A stretch of 64,000 nucleotides of DNA from Colwellia sp. PAMC 20917 (GTDB lineage Bacteria; Pseudomonadota; Gammaproteobacteria; Enterobacterales; Alteromonadaceae), in assembly GCF_001767295.1 (NCBI RefSeq), contig NZ_CP014944.1:1612001-1676000 (forward strand). Reading direction: 5' to 3'. The first letter of the stretch is position 1, and each line of letters begins with the position of its first letter. The translations under genes were made by a program, and so were the position numbers. The notes under the pieces were generated by a model. The model ran no database searches. It had not been told where the DNA came from and saw only the letters and a program-made list of their open reading frames with translations. Below are positions 1 to 9,601 of this stretch, one piece after another.

Positions 1-736
1 ATGAATGTTGATGCTTTTGTTCAGCCGCTAACATTTCAAATAGTTCATGAATCGTCGAAAGCTTTTTAGATAATAATTCGACGCGTTGATGAATATCCAT
101 ATAACGCGCCATACGTTCGTAAGTCGCTTCATATTCAGGGTATTCCCAAATAAAATCTGGGGTATCAAGTAATCCATAATGTAAAATAATATCGCTTTTA
201 GTACTCAGTAGCGTACCTCTAATTTTAGCGATTTCTTTTTGGCTAATCGATATTTTACCCAGTTTAGCCAACTCTTCAGGAATATGAGAATAATCCATTA
301 TTTTATTTTGCGCTTGAAGTTCAAATTCCATCAACTTGTTTGATTGCGCCAACGCATGGCTTATCGCAAGACGTGTCAACGGATCGTTATCTGGTAGTAC
401 TATGGTATCTTTTTTAATGATCAGTTCATTAGAAAAAGTAAAGCGTAAATGTTCTTCAATATTTTCAATATAGAGGGTGTTATCACTCTTAAGTCGATTG
501 ATTAATGCTTGGCGTTCACCTGCGGCTACTGCCCAAAAAACCACTACACCATAGTCAAATATCCAATACTCTCCCGTTGCCACGATTATTTGTACAGCGT
601 CTCTATAACGAGTACCGCCTTCAAAAAAGCGTTTATCTATATTCGATTTTTCTGATAAAAAATTATCGCCAAAATTATAAACTGATAATTTATCGTCGCT
701 AAAAATGACTTCATTACCTGCCATTAAGTTACTCAT
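1..736 (-). CDS. RMD1/YagE family (DUF155) protein, 3' end outside window
   Basis: The reading frame runs leftward from ATG at 734-736 (N-terminus MSNLMAGNEVIFSDDKLSVY) and stays open to the window edge, about 245 codons. The segment IFDYGVVVFWAV near residue 60 matches the conserved 'F.YGVVVFW' core of the RMD1/DUF155 family. The stretch with IWEYPEYEATYERMARYMDI later in the protein fits the helical C-terminal half of that family, which usually ends in membrane segments; those would lie outside the window. In yeast, relatives are mitochondrial proteins linked to translation and sporulation; the bacterial role is not known to me. It is transcribed away from the MazG-like gene, across a 486-base gap. 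Family assignment is fairly sure; function is not. Confidence 0.75.
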   Translation of the reverse strand, partial: MSNLMAGNEVIFSDDKLSVYNFGDNFLSEKSNIDKRFFEGGTRYRDAVQIIVATGEYWIFDYGVVVFWAVAAGERQALINRLKSDNTLYIENIEEHLRFTFSNELIIKKDTIVLPDNDPLTRLAISHALAQSNKLMEFELQAQNKIMDYSHIPEELAKLGKISISQKEIAKIRGTLLSTKSDIILHYGLLDTPDFIWEYPEYEATYERMARYMDIHQRVELLSKKLSTIHELFEMLAAEQKHQHS

Positions 737-860
737 GATTACTCTTATAAGTGATTGTCTGATTTTTATTCGATTTAAAATACATTAAAAAATTTAGTCG
801 CTATTGATCAACAAAAAAGTTGTTTTGATGAACAGTAACTAACTAAATTTGCTAGATTCT

Positions 861-942
861 GCGCCGTTAATAGAAATACTCAATATCAATTTTTTAATCA
901 GTCTGATAAAAAAATTGATATCGTTTAGTTGTTTAACGGCGC
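861..942. repeat. 82-base imperfect inverted repeat in a gene-free gap
   Basis: The outer arms GCGCCGTTAA (861-870) and TTAACGGCGC (933-942) are perfect complements. The inner arms at 883-901 and 903-921 pair over 19 bases with a single mismatch around a one-base centre. The whole element could fold as one long hairpin or cruciform. It sits in the 737-1222 gap; I see no convincing gene in the rest of that gap. Short open frames across it have no ribosome site and no family resemblance. A MITE-like element or a structured RNA are both possible; I cannot see a target-site duplication. Confidence 0.6.
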
Positions 943-1222
943 ATATAATGGCGACAATATTTGCTATATTTTAGTTAATATTTTTAGCTTAAAAAATAAA
1001 ATAGGGCTTAAACTAACCGGAAGACACAAGCGTAATGAATATCTGCTGGGAGTTTTACAAGAATGGTTAAAAGATGTAGTGATTTTTTTGTTTGTAAAAA
1101 GAGGATGTTCTTTATAGATTAAATTAACAGCAACAATCTGGTTGCTACTGTACGTTATCATAAATTAAATGTGAGCGTTTACTTGCAGCGAAAGTAAATA
1201 GAAATAAGCCTTAATTTTTAAG

Positions 1223-1507
1223 TTATTTAAGTCTTCCCCTAGTGCCTCTGATTTCATTTTTGCTCATTTTTTTTAAAATTTCGTTTTCAATATCAATTCC
1301 TTGCCAATGGGAAATATCTAGTACTCTTAGGATAATATCGGCAAGCTCTTCGCCAAAGGCATCACTAGGTTTTTCGTGCCGACATTCATTAATAGCCTCA
1401 CCGACTTCTGATGCAACAAGGGCTAATGCTTCTAGCGTTGTTTTATTATGCCAACCCATTTTTTCTACCCAAAGATAGTTCTTCTCTGCTATTTCGTTAA
1501 TCTTCAT
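1223..1507 (-). CDS. small MazG-like nucleotide pyrophosphohydrolase
   Basis: A protein of about 94 residues with the alpha-helical MazG-like fold signature: EVGEAINECR near the middle, then EELADIILRVLDI, supplying the acidic ExxE and ExxD residues that bind magnesium in this superfamily. Single-domain members hydrolyse non-canonical or excess NTPs to NMP and pyrophosphate, so a house-cleaning role is likely. It is distinct from the full-length two-domain MazG at 60744-61562. I chose ATG at 1505-1507 (MKINEIAEKN); a GTG three codons upstream (1514-1516) is in frame and possible. There is only a weak purine stretch upstream. It lies 42 bases after the start side of the GGDEF-EAL gene's stop and may be cotranscribed with it. 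Confidence 0.75.
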   Translation of the reverse strand: MKINEIAEKNYLWVEKMGWHNKTTLEALALVASEVGEAINECRHEKPSDAFGEELADIILRVLDISHWQGIDIENEILKKMSKNEIRGTRGRLK

Positions 1508-1558
1508 TTTTTTCACTTATTTTGTTTACGTTTGTCTTTTATCGTACATATTTACTAC

Positions 1559-3676
1559 TTATAGTTGCCAACTCGCATCTGGTCGCCAATTGTTGACCCA
1601 TGCTGGCACATCATGCGCTGGCATAGGTTTGGCTATGCCATAACCTTGTGCCAAATTACAGCCTAGTTGCAACAGTGCCTTACCATGTTCAATCGTTTCA
1701 ACACCTTCAGCAATAACTTCACGTTTAAATGATTTAGCCAAGGCGATAACACCTTCAACAATGGCAAAATCATCGGTATCGATCAGCATATCTCGAACAA
1801 AACTTTGATCTATCTTAATTAAGTTTGCGGGTAACCGTCTCAAGTAAGTTAAGGAGGAATACCCCGTGCCAAAATCATCTAAGGCAAAGCTTACGCCTAA
1901 TGCAATACACTCCAACATAGTTGTTGAAACATGATTGACATCATCTAAGGCACTGGTTTCCAATACTTCTAGTTCTAAATAGCAAGGTTTAACATTAGGG
2001 TGCGCTGCTAGTAAAGTTGTTAATCGCTGAGTAAAGTCAGGCTGCTGTAATTGAACCGCGGCAATATTTACGCTAATGCTAACCGGAAGGTCGAGGCCCA
2101 TTTTTTGCCATTGGCTTATTTGTGTTAGTGCGGTATCAATAACCCATTCGCCCAATTCGATACTCATCGGATTATTTTCAATAATAGGTAAAAAGTCGAA
2201 GGGATTTAATAAGCCTCTGCAAGGGTGTTGCCAGCGGATAAGGGCTTCAACGCCAATCACTTTGCCTGTTTTCATATTAACCTTAGGCTGATAATAAAGC
2301 ACAAATTGCTGGTTATCGAGTGCACTGCGAATGGCCTCAAGGCTTTCCTGTTGTATTTTAACTGCATCATCTTGCGCAGTATCAAATAAATGATAACGAT
2401 TTTTACCTGATTCTTTCGCCACATACATGGCTTGGTCAGCATGGCGCATAAGTTGGTCAGCATCAACGCTGTCTTGTGGATAAAGTGTTACGCCTATACT
2501 GGTTGATACATTTAACACGACGTTACTAACGGTCACTGGCTCAGATGCGGCTAATAACAAGCGATCTAATATTGGCTCACAGTCTTCAACCCTTGTTAAG
2601 TTAGTTAATACCGCAACAAATTCATCACCACCAATACGAGCTAAAGTATCACCTTCGCGAAGTGCCGCTTTCATGCGTATGGAAATTTCAACTAGCAGTT
2701 CATCCCCCACATCATGGCCATGCTCATCATTAACAAGTTTAAAGCCGTCTAAATCTAAAAAGACCACAGCGAGTGTTTGCATATTACGGCTACACTGCAA
2801 CATAGATTGAGATAATCGGTCGGCCAGTAGCACCCGATTTGGTAAGTTAGTCAGTACGTCATAATGGGCAATATGCTCTAACTGACTTTGATGTTCTTTC
2901 ATTGGAGTGATGTCGGTAAATAACGCAACATAGTTACTTATTTTACCATTAACATCTTTAACCGAACTAATATTAAGCATTTCAGCATAAATTTCACCGT
3001 TTTTACGACTGTTCCATATTTCACCAGACCACGCCCCTTTACTCTGCAGCACTTGCAAAATCTCGGTATAAAACTCGGCGGGGTGTATTCCTGATTGTAA
3101 AAAATTCGGCTTCTGTCCAATCGCTTCAACAGCGCTATAACCAGTTGAAGTGACAAAGGTGTTATTGACATTAATAATGCTCCCCTTGGCGTCGGTTATC
3201 ATGATGCCTTCACCAGCATGAGTAAAAACACTGGCAGCGAGTTTTAATTCTTCTTCGGCTAGTTTTCGTTTGGTAATATCATTAATGACCCCGACGATAA
3301 AATAGTTACCTTTACCATCTATAAAGCGATTCTTTCTGGTTAATATAACTCTAGTTTCTGAGCCATTAATCGTCAGGGTTTCTTCACTTAAAATCGCTTC
3401 CCCTTTATCCAGTACTAACCTATCAATTGCTAAAAAATGATCACGCTCGCTTGGGGGTACTGTTTCAGCGAGTGTTTTTCCAATTATTTCGTGTCTAGTT
3501 AAGTTAAAAACCTGGCAAAAAGCATCGTTAACGAGTAACAATCGACATTCATCATCCTTTACGAATATAGGATCGTCGTGATTATTAAAAACCACATCGA
3601 GATACATCTCTATATCATGGGAATTTACTTCGAATTGCTCTAGCGCAGTAGTATTTTGATCCTGTTCAGACACCAT
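1559..3676 (-). CDS. PAS-PAS-GGDEF-EAL cyclic di-GMP signalling protein
   Basis: A 705-residue cytoplasmic protein with no membrane segment. Two PAS domains occupy roughly residues 25-255 (DPIFVKDDECRLLLVNDAFC and GIMITDAKGSIINVNNTF begin them). A GGDEF domain follows, with an intact RIGGDEFVAVL active site and an RxxD inhibitory site (REGD) five residues before it. The EAL domain is also intact: EALIRWQHP, DDFGTGYSSL, KIDQSFV and AEGVE. Both diguanylate cyclase and phosphodiesterase motifs look usable, so the net activity cannot be told from sequence; phosphodiesterase output is common in this architecture. The PAS domains probably sense a small ligand or redox state. Start ATG at 3674-3676 has an AAGGA about 11 bases upstream. 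It stands alone with no obvious partner gene. Confidence 0.93.
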   Translation of the reverse strand: MVSEQDQNTTALEQFEVNSHDIEMYLDVVFNNHDDPIFVKDDECRLLLVNDAFCQVFNLTRHEIIGKTLAETVPPSERDHFLAIDRLVLDKGEAILSEETLTINGSETRVILTRKNRFIDGKGNYFIVGVINDITKRKLAEEELKLAASVFTHAGEGIMITDAKGSIINVNNTFVTSTGYSAVEAIGQKPNFLQSGIHPAEFYTEILQVLQSKGAWSGEIWNSRKNGEIYAEMLNISSVKDVNGKISNYVALFTDITPMKEHQSQLEHIAHYDVLTNLPNRVLLADRLSQSMLQCSRNMQTLAVVFLDLDGFKLVNDEHGHDVGDELLVEISIRMKAALREGDTLARIGGDEFVAVLTNLTRVEDCEPILDRLLLAASEPVTVSNVVLNVSTSIGVTLYPQDSVDADQLMRHADQAMYVAKESGKNRYHLFDTAQDDAVKIQQESLEAIRSALDNQQFVLYYQPKVNMKTGKVIGVEALIRWQHPCRGLLNPFDFLPIIENNPMSIELGEWVIDTALTQISQWQKMGLDLPVSISVNIAAVQLQQPDFTQRLTTLLAAHPNVKPCYLELEVLETSALDDVNHVSTTMLECIALGVSFALDDFGTGYSSLTYLRRLPANLIKIDQSFVRDMLIDTDDFAIVEGVIALAKSFKREVIAEGVETIEHGKALLQLGCNLAQGYGIAKPMPAHDVPAWVNNWRPDASWQL

Positions 3677-4169
3677 TTAACATAGTTCCTTGTTGGGCAA
3701 TTCAAGCAAAAAGTATTCAATAACACTACCGGAAGTTGCAAGTAATACACTTTACTATACGTTTATTTTATATCGATATTGGAGACTTCGCCTGCCCAAA
3801 TATTGCACTTGAGACTCTTTAGGCAACCTTGATTGTTTCAAGGTAAAGTGTTTTAAATATAAGGTTAGGCTAAAAGGATGTCAAGTGCGCAGATACTCGC
3901 CAATTTATTGACTGGCCAGCGGGCGATCTCTTAGAAAAGTAAAAATTGTTTTATTAAAATATAATTATTTTAATAAAACAGAGCATAATTCGAGCTGTTT
4001 TTCTGCGAACGAGGTTAAGTGCTTAGTGACCTTAGCGTACAGGTCTATCTTGAACAACAGTGAACTACTCGGCACTAAAGTACCGAGTTTTCTCGACGGT
4101 GCTGATAAAAAATCACAACCTGCTGACTAACTGTGATCCTTATGTTGCCACTCTATTTAAAGCAAATAG
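3677..4169. other. gene-free gap with two hairpins
   Basis: I find no supported gene here. Two inverted repeats are visible. GTTTTATTAAAAT (3948-3960) and its exact complement (3967-3979) form a 13-base AT-only stem. ACTCGGCAC/GTACCGAGT (4067-4088) forms an 8-of-9-base stem followed by TTTT on the + strand, which resembles a terminator, but no + strand gene precedes it. The promoter of the GGDEF-EAL gene should lie at the left end of this gap. Confidence 0.4.
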
Positions 4170-4460
4170 CTATTTTATTAGCTTTGCTTGCTCTTGATAA
4201 TGTTTAAGTATCGGTAGCCAATAGCCAAAGCCCCACAGCATGGTCTGTAGAAAATTCATTTCTGACTTACTGTGATATTTAAAATTAGCTTTCATCGCAA
4301 AAAACTCAATAAAGTGCACTAAAAGAACAATAATAGCTAAGGCTAACAGATAAAATTGATATTCTGTGGGCAAAGGTGATATCGATAACAGACCTAGCAA
4401 GGCTAATATCCATAAAACGGTAAGTGACATTTTAAGCATAATTATAATGGTACTGAGCAT
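4170..4460 (-). CDS. small DUF1145-like membrane protein
   Basis: A 96-residue protein with two predicted membrane helices (about residues 8-28 and 33-55) and a short cytoplasmic tail. The pattern of a second helix ending in VHFIEFF, then a charged loop and a WGFGYWLPI segment, resembles the DUF1145/YhhL group of small inner-membrane proteins. No biochemical role is known for that group. It begins 14 bases after the stop of the GMC dehydrogenase gene and is last in the leftward arm of the alkyl-sulfate locus, so it is probably in that operon. A GGGGA purine run lies just upstream of the ATG. Whether it works in the pathway or is just carried along cannot be said. Confidence 0.6.
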   Translation of the reverse strand: MLSTIIIMLKMSLTVLWILALLGLLSISPLPTEYQFYLLALAIIVLLVHFIEFFAMKANFKYHSKSEMNFLQTMLWGFGYWLPILKHYQEQAKLIK

Positions 4461-4474
4461 GTTTTTCCCCTTTA

Positions 4475-6100
4475 TTAACTGACTAACATCATCTCTGCCG
4501 CTTTTTCTGCGATAGCCATGGTCGGTGCGTTTGTATTACCACTGATAAGTGTTGGCATAATAGAAGCATCAATAACCCTGAGATTAGTAATACCGTGAAC
4601 TTTCAATTCATTATCAACCACAGCCATTTCATCGATACCCATTTTACAGGTACCCACCGGATGATAAACTAAACCTAAGCGTTCTTTGGTTTTAGCAAAA
4701 ATTTGTTCATCACTTTCAAACGCATTTCCTGGATGCATTTCATTATCATAATGCTCAGCTAATGCCGGTGCGGTTAATATTTTGCGCAATTGACGCATAC
4801 CATTAATGAGCACCGCTTTGTCCTTACCATTAACATCAGAAAAAAAGTTAAAATCTATCTCTGGCGCATCTTGATAGTTAGCTGACAATAACGATACGGT
4901 TCCGGTACTTTCTGGACGCAAAATACAAACATGACATGAAAAGCCATGTTGTGATAACAGCTTCAAGTCTCTGCCATTATCATCAAATAACAAAGGCAGC
5001 ATATGTAATTGAATATCAGGTCTATCTTCATTGTCATTCGATTTAATAAAGCCCCCCGCTTCTAGAATACTATTAGCAAGTTTACCTTTTTTACTGGTGA
5101 TATATTTAAGGGTATCTGGCAGCATTTTTAGCAAACCGGTAACTGACAGTGTAAAACCGTCTGTTTTTTTGCTTTTAACTAATATGCAGGCGTCGACATG
5201 CTCTCGTAAGTTTTTGCCAACACCTTTCAATTCATGCAAACACGCTATGCCATGCTGGTCGAGTTCATTTTTATCACCAATGCCTGATAACATTAATAAC
5301 TGCGGTGAAGCGATACTACCACCACTTAACACCACTTCTTTTTTAGCCGTTAATATACTTTTTGTACCTTCAATATAAACCTCAACACCATAGGCTTCTT
5401 TATCTTTTAGAAGCACTTTGCTTACCTGTGCACCAGTGAATACGCTAAGGTTAGGCCGAGACATCACCGGCAGTAAATACGCATGGGCGGCAGAGCATCG
5501 TTTACCTTCTTTTATGGTGCACTGGTAATAACCAACACCTTCTTGGTCAGCACCATTGAAGTCATCAGTCACTTTAAAACCAGCCTGTTGGCTTGCTGTA
5601 ATATAACGCTTACTAATGTCATAAAGAACAGGCCGTGAGGTAACCTGTAATGGTCCTTTACTACCATGAAACTCACTTTCGCCAAGACTATTGGTTTCCG
5701 ACTTTTTAAAATAAGGCAAGATATCACTAAATGCCCAACCCTCATTACCGAGTGCTGCCCAATGATCATAGTCTTGTTTTTGTCCACGTATATAAAGCAT
5801 GGCATTGGTCGCTGAACTGCCGCCTAAGCCTTTGCCACGCGGCACAAAAAGTGGTTTTCCATGACGAATATCATTTTTAGCTTTAGCATTAAAGCTCCAA
5901 TTGAATTTTTTCAAAAACATAAAGGCTGAAAATGCTCCCGGCGTATTGACTAACATACTATTGTTATCGGTACCGGCTTCTAATAAACAGACGGTGAACT
6001 TACCATTCTCAGTTAATCGATTCGCTAACACACAACCTGCGGAGCCTCCGCCAACAATAATATAGTCAAATTCATTGCCGATATTTTTTTTAATATTCAT
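4475..6100 (-). CDS. GMC-family FAD-dependent alcohol dehydrogenase
   Basis: A 541-residue glucose-methanol-choline oxidoreductase. The N-terminus carries the FAD-binding dinucleotide fold DYIIVGGGSAGCVLANRL and the following LLEAG acidic strand end. The first GMC signature is seen around GKGLGGSSATNAMLYIRG and the second around SGGSIASPQLLMLSGIG. The C-terminus has YHPVGTCKMG, containing the catalytic His, and SGNTNAPTMAIAEKAA with the paired active-site Asn. Relatives include choline dehydrogenase, AlkJ-type long-chain alcohol dehydrogenases and polyethylene glycol dehydrogenases. Placed between an alkylsulfatase and, in the divergent arm, an aldehyde dehydrogenase, the likely reaction is oxidation of a long-chain alcohol to aldehyde, with electrons passed to the respiratory chain. 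The substrate is inferred from context only. It starts 30 bases after the alkylsulfatase stop. Confidence 0.92.
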   Translation of the reverse strand: MNIKKNIGNEFDYIIVGGGSAGCVLANRLTENGKFTVCLLEAGTDNNSMLVNTPGAFSAFMFLKKFNWSFNAKAKNDIRHGKPLFVPRGKGLGGSSATNAMLYIRGQKQDYDHWAALGNEGWAFSDILPYFKKSETNSLGESEFHGSKGPLQVTSRPVLYDISKRYITASQQAGFKVTDDFNGADQEGVGYYQCTIKEGKRCSAAHAYLLPVMSRPNLSVFTGAQVSKVLLKDKEAYGVEVYIEGTKSILTAKKEVVLSGGSIASPQLLMLSGIGDKNELDQHGIACLHELKGVGKNLREHVDACILVKSKKTDGFTLSVTGLLKMLPDTLKYITSKKGKLANSILEAGGFIKSNDNEDRPDIQLHMLPLLFDDNGRDLKLLSQHGFSCHVCILRPESTGTVSLLSANYQDAPEIDFNFFSDVNGKDKAVLINGMRQLRKILTAPALAEHYDNEMHPGNAFESDEQIFAKTKERLGLVYHPVGTCKMGIDEMAVVDNELKVHGITNLRVIDASIMPTLISGNTNAPTMAIAEKAAEMMLVS

Positions 6101-6130
6101 AATAAAGCACTCTTCATTTATTTTATGCTA

Positions 6131-8104
6131 TTACGGAGTAGCAATGTTGAACCAGAAAGGAAAATCATCCATCATCATCAGCAACTGACCAAATACCTTG
6201 CCATTACCATCGAGCTTCATCTTGCCTGATTTAACCAGTTGCCCAAATGATTGTTGTTTTAACAACAAAAGATTTAAATCTTTGCGATTAATCGTGACGG
6301 TTAAATCCGCCTGTGCTGCTTGAATATTTTCAATATTATTTAAATGTGCATTGCTCAACTCAACTAAGAATTTTTCATTACGGTCAGGGAAAACAAAATT
6401 AATTTTAAAGTGGTGCGCCAATGCTTTATCGGTGTTTAGACGCACCCCCAGAAAATCAAAAATTAATTCACTGCTCATCGATTTGATCATATCAGGGCCA
6501 GCTTTAGTGGCTTTTGCTGCTTTAGGTATGCCGTGGCGCAGTTCAAAAGCAGCGGCTAAATAACTATTACGCCAACCGGCATTCTCAGCTTGATAACCCA
6601 ATTGCTCTAAGGTGTCAGCTTGAAGATGCCTTGCTTGGTCATTTTCTGGTTGAGCAAAAATCAAATGATTAAGCAACTCAGCCACCCAGCGATATTCACC
6701 GTTATTAAAGGCTTTATTTGCTTGAGATAACACCTGTTGTGCGCCGCCCATTAATTCAATATATTTACCTGAAGACTCTGCTGGACTCAATTTATTAAGG
6801 TTGGCGGGATTTGCATCATAAAAGCCTAAGTATTTATTAATAATACCTCTAACATTATGAGAATAAGAACCATGGTAACCGCGGTTATACCATTGATGCG
6901 CTAAGACATCAGGAACCGCTAGTTGGTTGTGTATCTCATTAATGGTGACACCCTTATTAGCAAGATTTAAGGTTTTATCATGTAAGTATCCATACATATC
7001 ACGCTGTTTTTCTAAGACTTCAATAATGTATTCTTTACCCCACCTTGGCCAAGAATGCGAAGCAAACATTACCTCACTGTCATGAGCGAAACGGTATATC
7101 ACTTTATTGATAAACTTACTCCACGCCTGTGAGTCACGTACTTCAGCACCACGTAAAGTATAAATATTATGTAATGTTCCAGTGACATTTTCAGCTAACC
7201 AAAGGGTTTTAAACTGTGGGAAATAAGTATTCATTTCTGCTGGTGATTCTGTGCCTGGAGTGTTTTGCATGACCATTTCAATGCCATCAATAATCAGGGT
7301 TTCTTCATCAGCCAATATTTCTCTACTCGGTGCAATTAAATCGATATAACCTGTCGATAGCCCTTTACCAATCGCAGCGTCGACTTGGCCTTTAGCCCCT
7401 TTAGCAAGTGCATTACCATATTGATAAGTAGCACGGCGTGTCATCGCATTACCCGCTAATATATTCTCTTTAATCGCGTGTTCCATAAAACCACGTGGGG
7501 CGATAATTTGCACTTCCCCTGAATCAACTTGCGCTTGACTAACAACGCCTTTAATACCACCAAAGTGATCGGCATGGGCGTGACTGTATATAACCGCCTT
7601 TACCGGAAATTTTCCAAGCTCTGCTGTTACTAGTTTAAAGGCCGCTTTAGAAGTCGCCGCAGTAAGTAAGGGATCAAAAATAATCCAACCACTGTCACCT
7701 TTAATAAAGGTAATATTGGCAAGATCATAACCTCTAACCTGATAAATCCGCTTAGTGACTTGATATAAGCCATAAGTCATATTTAGTTTAGCTTGGCGTA
7801 GCAAACTGGGGTTAACGGTATCGATATTATTATCATCAAGTAAAAATTGATAATTACCTAGCTCCCAAACAACATTGCCCTGCTCATCTTTGATGAGTAA
7901 TTTTTCTGGCCGTTTTATTAAACCTTTTTCAGCTAAAGAAAAATCAAGTTTATCGCTAAAAGGTAGGCTTTCTAGTAATTCATTTTTGAGAGCCAGAGTA
8001 TATTTACTGGCGGGTTTTAACGCAGTATCGGCATGAACAGAACCTATCAAAATGAACAGCAGGCAATATAAAAGTCCAAAAAATGAAAGGCCTTGTTTTA
8101 ACAT
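6131..8104 (-). CDS. secreted alkylsulfatase, metallo-beta-lactamase fold (SdsA1/BDS1-like)
   Basis: A 657-residue protein with an N-terminal signal peptide (hydrophobic stretch SFFGLLYCLLFILIGSVHA, cleavage after VHA). The zinc-binding motif SHAHADHFGG, near residue 175, is the HxHxDH signature of class III alkylsulfatases in the metallo-beta-lactamase superfamily. Further conserved pieces are TPGTESPAEMNTYFP and ASHSWPRWG. A helical dimerisation domain follows, then a C-terminal SCP2-like lipid-binding domain, the usual order and length for SdsA1/BDS1. The enzyme hydrolyses primary alkyl sulfates to the alcohol and sulfate in the periplasm. A GGGAG ribosome site lies before ATG 8104. It sits between the DUF1329 gene and the GMC dehydrogenase in one leftward unit. 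Activity on natural sulfate esters rather than detergents is likely but unproven. Confidence 0.92.
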   Translation of the reverse strand: MLKQGLSFFGLLYCLLFILIGSVHADTALKPASKYTLALKNELLESLPFSDKLDFSLAEKGLIKRPEKLLIKDEQGNVVWELGNYQFLLDDNNIDTVNPSLLRQAKLNMTYGLYQVTKRIYQVRGYDLANITFIKGDSGWIIFDPLLTAATSKAAFKLVTAELGKFPVKAVIYSHAHADHFGGIKGVVSQAQVDSGEVQIIAPRGFMEHAIKENILAGNAMTRRATYQYGNALAKGAKGQVDAAIGKGLSTGYIDLIAPSREILADEETLIIDGIEMVMQNTPGTESPAEMNTYFPQFKTLWLAENVTGTLHNIYTLRGAEVRDSQAWSKFINKVIYRFAHDSEVMFASHSWPRWGKEYIIEVLEKQRDMYGYLHDKTLNLANKGVTINEIHNQLAVPDVLAHQWYNRGYHGSYSHNVRGIINKYLGFYDANPANLNKLSPAESSGKYIELMGGAQQVLSQANKAFNNGEYRWVAELLNHLIFAQPENDQARHLQADTLEQLGYQAENAGWRNSYLAAAFELRHGIPKAAKATKAGPDMIKSMSSELIFDFLGVRLNTDKALAHHFKINFVFPDRNEKFLVELSNAHLNNIENIQAAQADLTVTINRKDLNLLLLKQQSFGQLVKSGKMKLDGNGKVFGQLLMMMDDFPFWFNIATP

Positions 8105-8210
8105 GATTTTTCTCCCTTAATATTTTACTAAAAAGCTGATTAATATTGACTAACATTGATGAAAAATAATGCATTAAAAATATTAACCAGCTAGCTTAAT
8201 TTTACATAAA

Positions 8211-9575
8211 TTAACGACCTAAACGTCTTAATGCTGAAGTAGAAAAATCTTTTCTTTTAACTTTTTCTCCCCAAACCATAAAGGTTGGCTCTTCATTACT
8301 TAAACCGGTAACTAAGTATCGTCCAGAGTTTAAGTCATGTAAGGTTTCAGCAACCATCCACGGTGTATCAACATCATAAAATTGAATGTTATGTGCTTCT
8401 GATAATTTCCATAACTCGCCACGGCCATCATATTGATCAATAACAGATGCGCCCCAAGTATCTTCATCAATAAAGAAAGTACGTTTTGCATAAATATGTC
8501 TAGCACCTTCTTTTAATGTCGCCTCTACTTGCCAAACACGGTGTAATTCATATCTTAAGTGCGCAGCATTAAGGTGACCTTTTTCTATAATGTCTTCATA
8601 TTTAGCTGTCGTATCAAGTAAATTATAAGAGTTATATGGAATATAAAGCTCTTTTTTACCAATTAATTTCCAGTTGTAACGATCTGGCGCACCATTGTAC
8701 ATATCGTAGTTATCGGTCGCTCTTAAGCCGTCCGTTCCAGCACCCGGTCCATCATAGGCAACATTAGGTGCACGACGAACACGACGTTGACCTGCGTTAT
8801 AAACCCAAGCTTTACGGGCTTCTTTAACTTGATCGATCGTTTCATGAACCAATAATGCTGTGCCAGTTAAGCGCGATGGTGCGGTAATTTGTTGTAAGTA
8901 ATAAAACAAAATATTGGCATCTTTTTTATCATCACGTCCTCCTTGTAAAAACTCTGGCCACACTAATTGATCATTCATTTTAACGGGTACAAATGAACCA
9001 TTAGCTTGCACTGGAATAGTGGTTAAAAAACGTTTAGCCGTACCGCCACGATAACGGGTTATATGATTCCAAATAACCTCTGAACCATTTTCAGCAAGCG
9101 GAAAAGGGATCGTAGTTTTAAAGTTAGCGATACCATTGCCTGACTGCACTAATTCAGCGGTAGTGGCATTTTTCTTAACGATGTCGTAAAGCTCATTTGA
9201 GTAAGCTGCAGTTCTTCTTGTTTTATAAATAGGCATTTTATAGTCTGCATATTTTTCAAACATATTGATTTGACCGGCACTTAAATTATCTTGGTAATCG
9301 CTAAAGTTAGCACTCGTAATTTCAAACAAAACCTTATCTTCAGTGAATGGGTTAGCCGGACGGCCTGAATCTGCACTTTTTGTGGTATTTTTACTGGTCA
9401 GCCCTCCGGTCCATGCGGGAATCGTTCCGGCAGCATTTGCCGCCATTTCAGCACCTAAAGGTGTTAAATTTTTACCTAATTGTTCTGCTTTTTCTGAAGT
9501 TACTTTTGCAAAGACAGCGCTGGTCGCTAGTGATAACATCAGTAAACTTGCTGTTGTAATATATTTTTTCATCAT
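8211..9575 (-). CDS. DUF1329 family periplasmic or outer-membrane-associated protein
   Basis: A 454-residue protein with a signal peptide (KKYITTASLLMLSLATSAVFA). The stretch GAEMAANAAGTIPAWTGGL right after it, and later GQRRVRRAPNVAYDGPG and YELHRVWQVEATLK, are typical of the DUF1329 family, which has a LolA/LolB-like lipid-binding fold by family knowledge. DUF1329 genes commonly stand beside DUF1302, YCF48-like and RND/MMPL genes in marine and soil proteobacteria that use hydrophobic substrates, as here. A role in carrying a lipid-like substrate across the periplasm is an inference. It starts 26 bases after the DUF1302 stop and ends about 107 bases before the alkylsulfatase gene. Confidence 0.9.
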   Translation of the reverse strand: MMKKYITTASLLMLSLATSAVFAKVTSEKAEQLGKNLTPLGAEMAANAAGTIPAWTGGLTSKNTTKSADSGRPANPFTEDKVLFEITSANFSDYQDNLSAGQINMFEKYADYKMPIYKTRRTAAYSNELYDIVKKNATTAELVQSGNGIANFKTTIPFPLAENGSEVIWNHITRYRGGTAKRFLTTIPVQANGSFVPVKMNDQLVWPEFLQGGRDDKKDANILFYYLQQITAPSRLTGTALLVHETIDQVKEARKAWVYNAGQRRVRRAPNVAYDGPGAGTDGLRATDNYDMYNGAPDRYNWKLIGKKELYIPYNSYNLLDTTAKYEDIIEKGHLNAAHLRYELHRVWQVEATLKEGARHIYAKRTFFIDEDTWGASVIDQYDGRGELWKLSEAHNIQFYDVDTPWMVAETLHDLNSGRYLVTGLSNEEPTFMVWGEKVKRKDFSTSALRRLGR

Positions 9576-9601
9576 AATTCTCTTAATGTTTTGTAATATA
9601 A

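Noticed and set aside
929-1161. Short open frames on both strands across the inverted repeat region
   Set aside because: No ribosome sites, no family resemblance and they overlap each other; the DNA is better explained as non-coding.
3948-3979. Perfect 13-base AT-only hairpin considered as a terminator
   Set aside because: No GC in the stem, no T-run, and no gene ends next to it on either strand.
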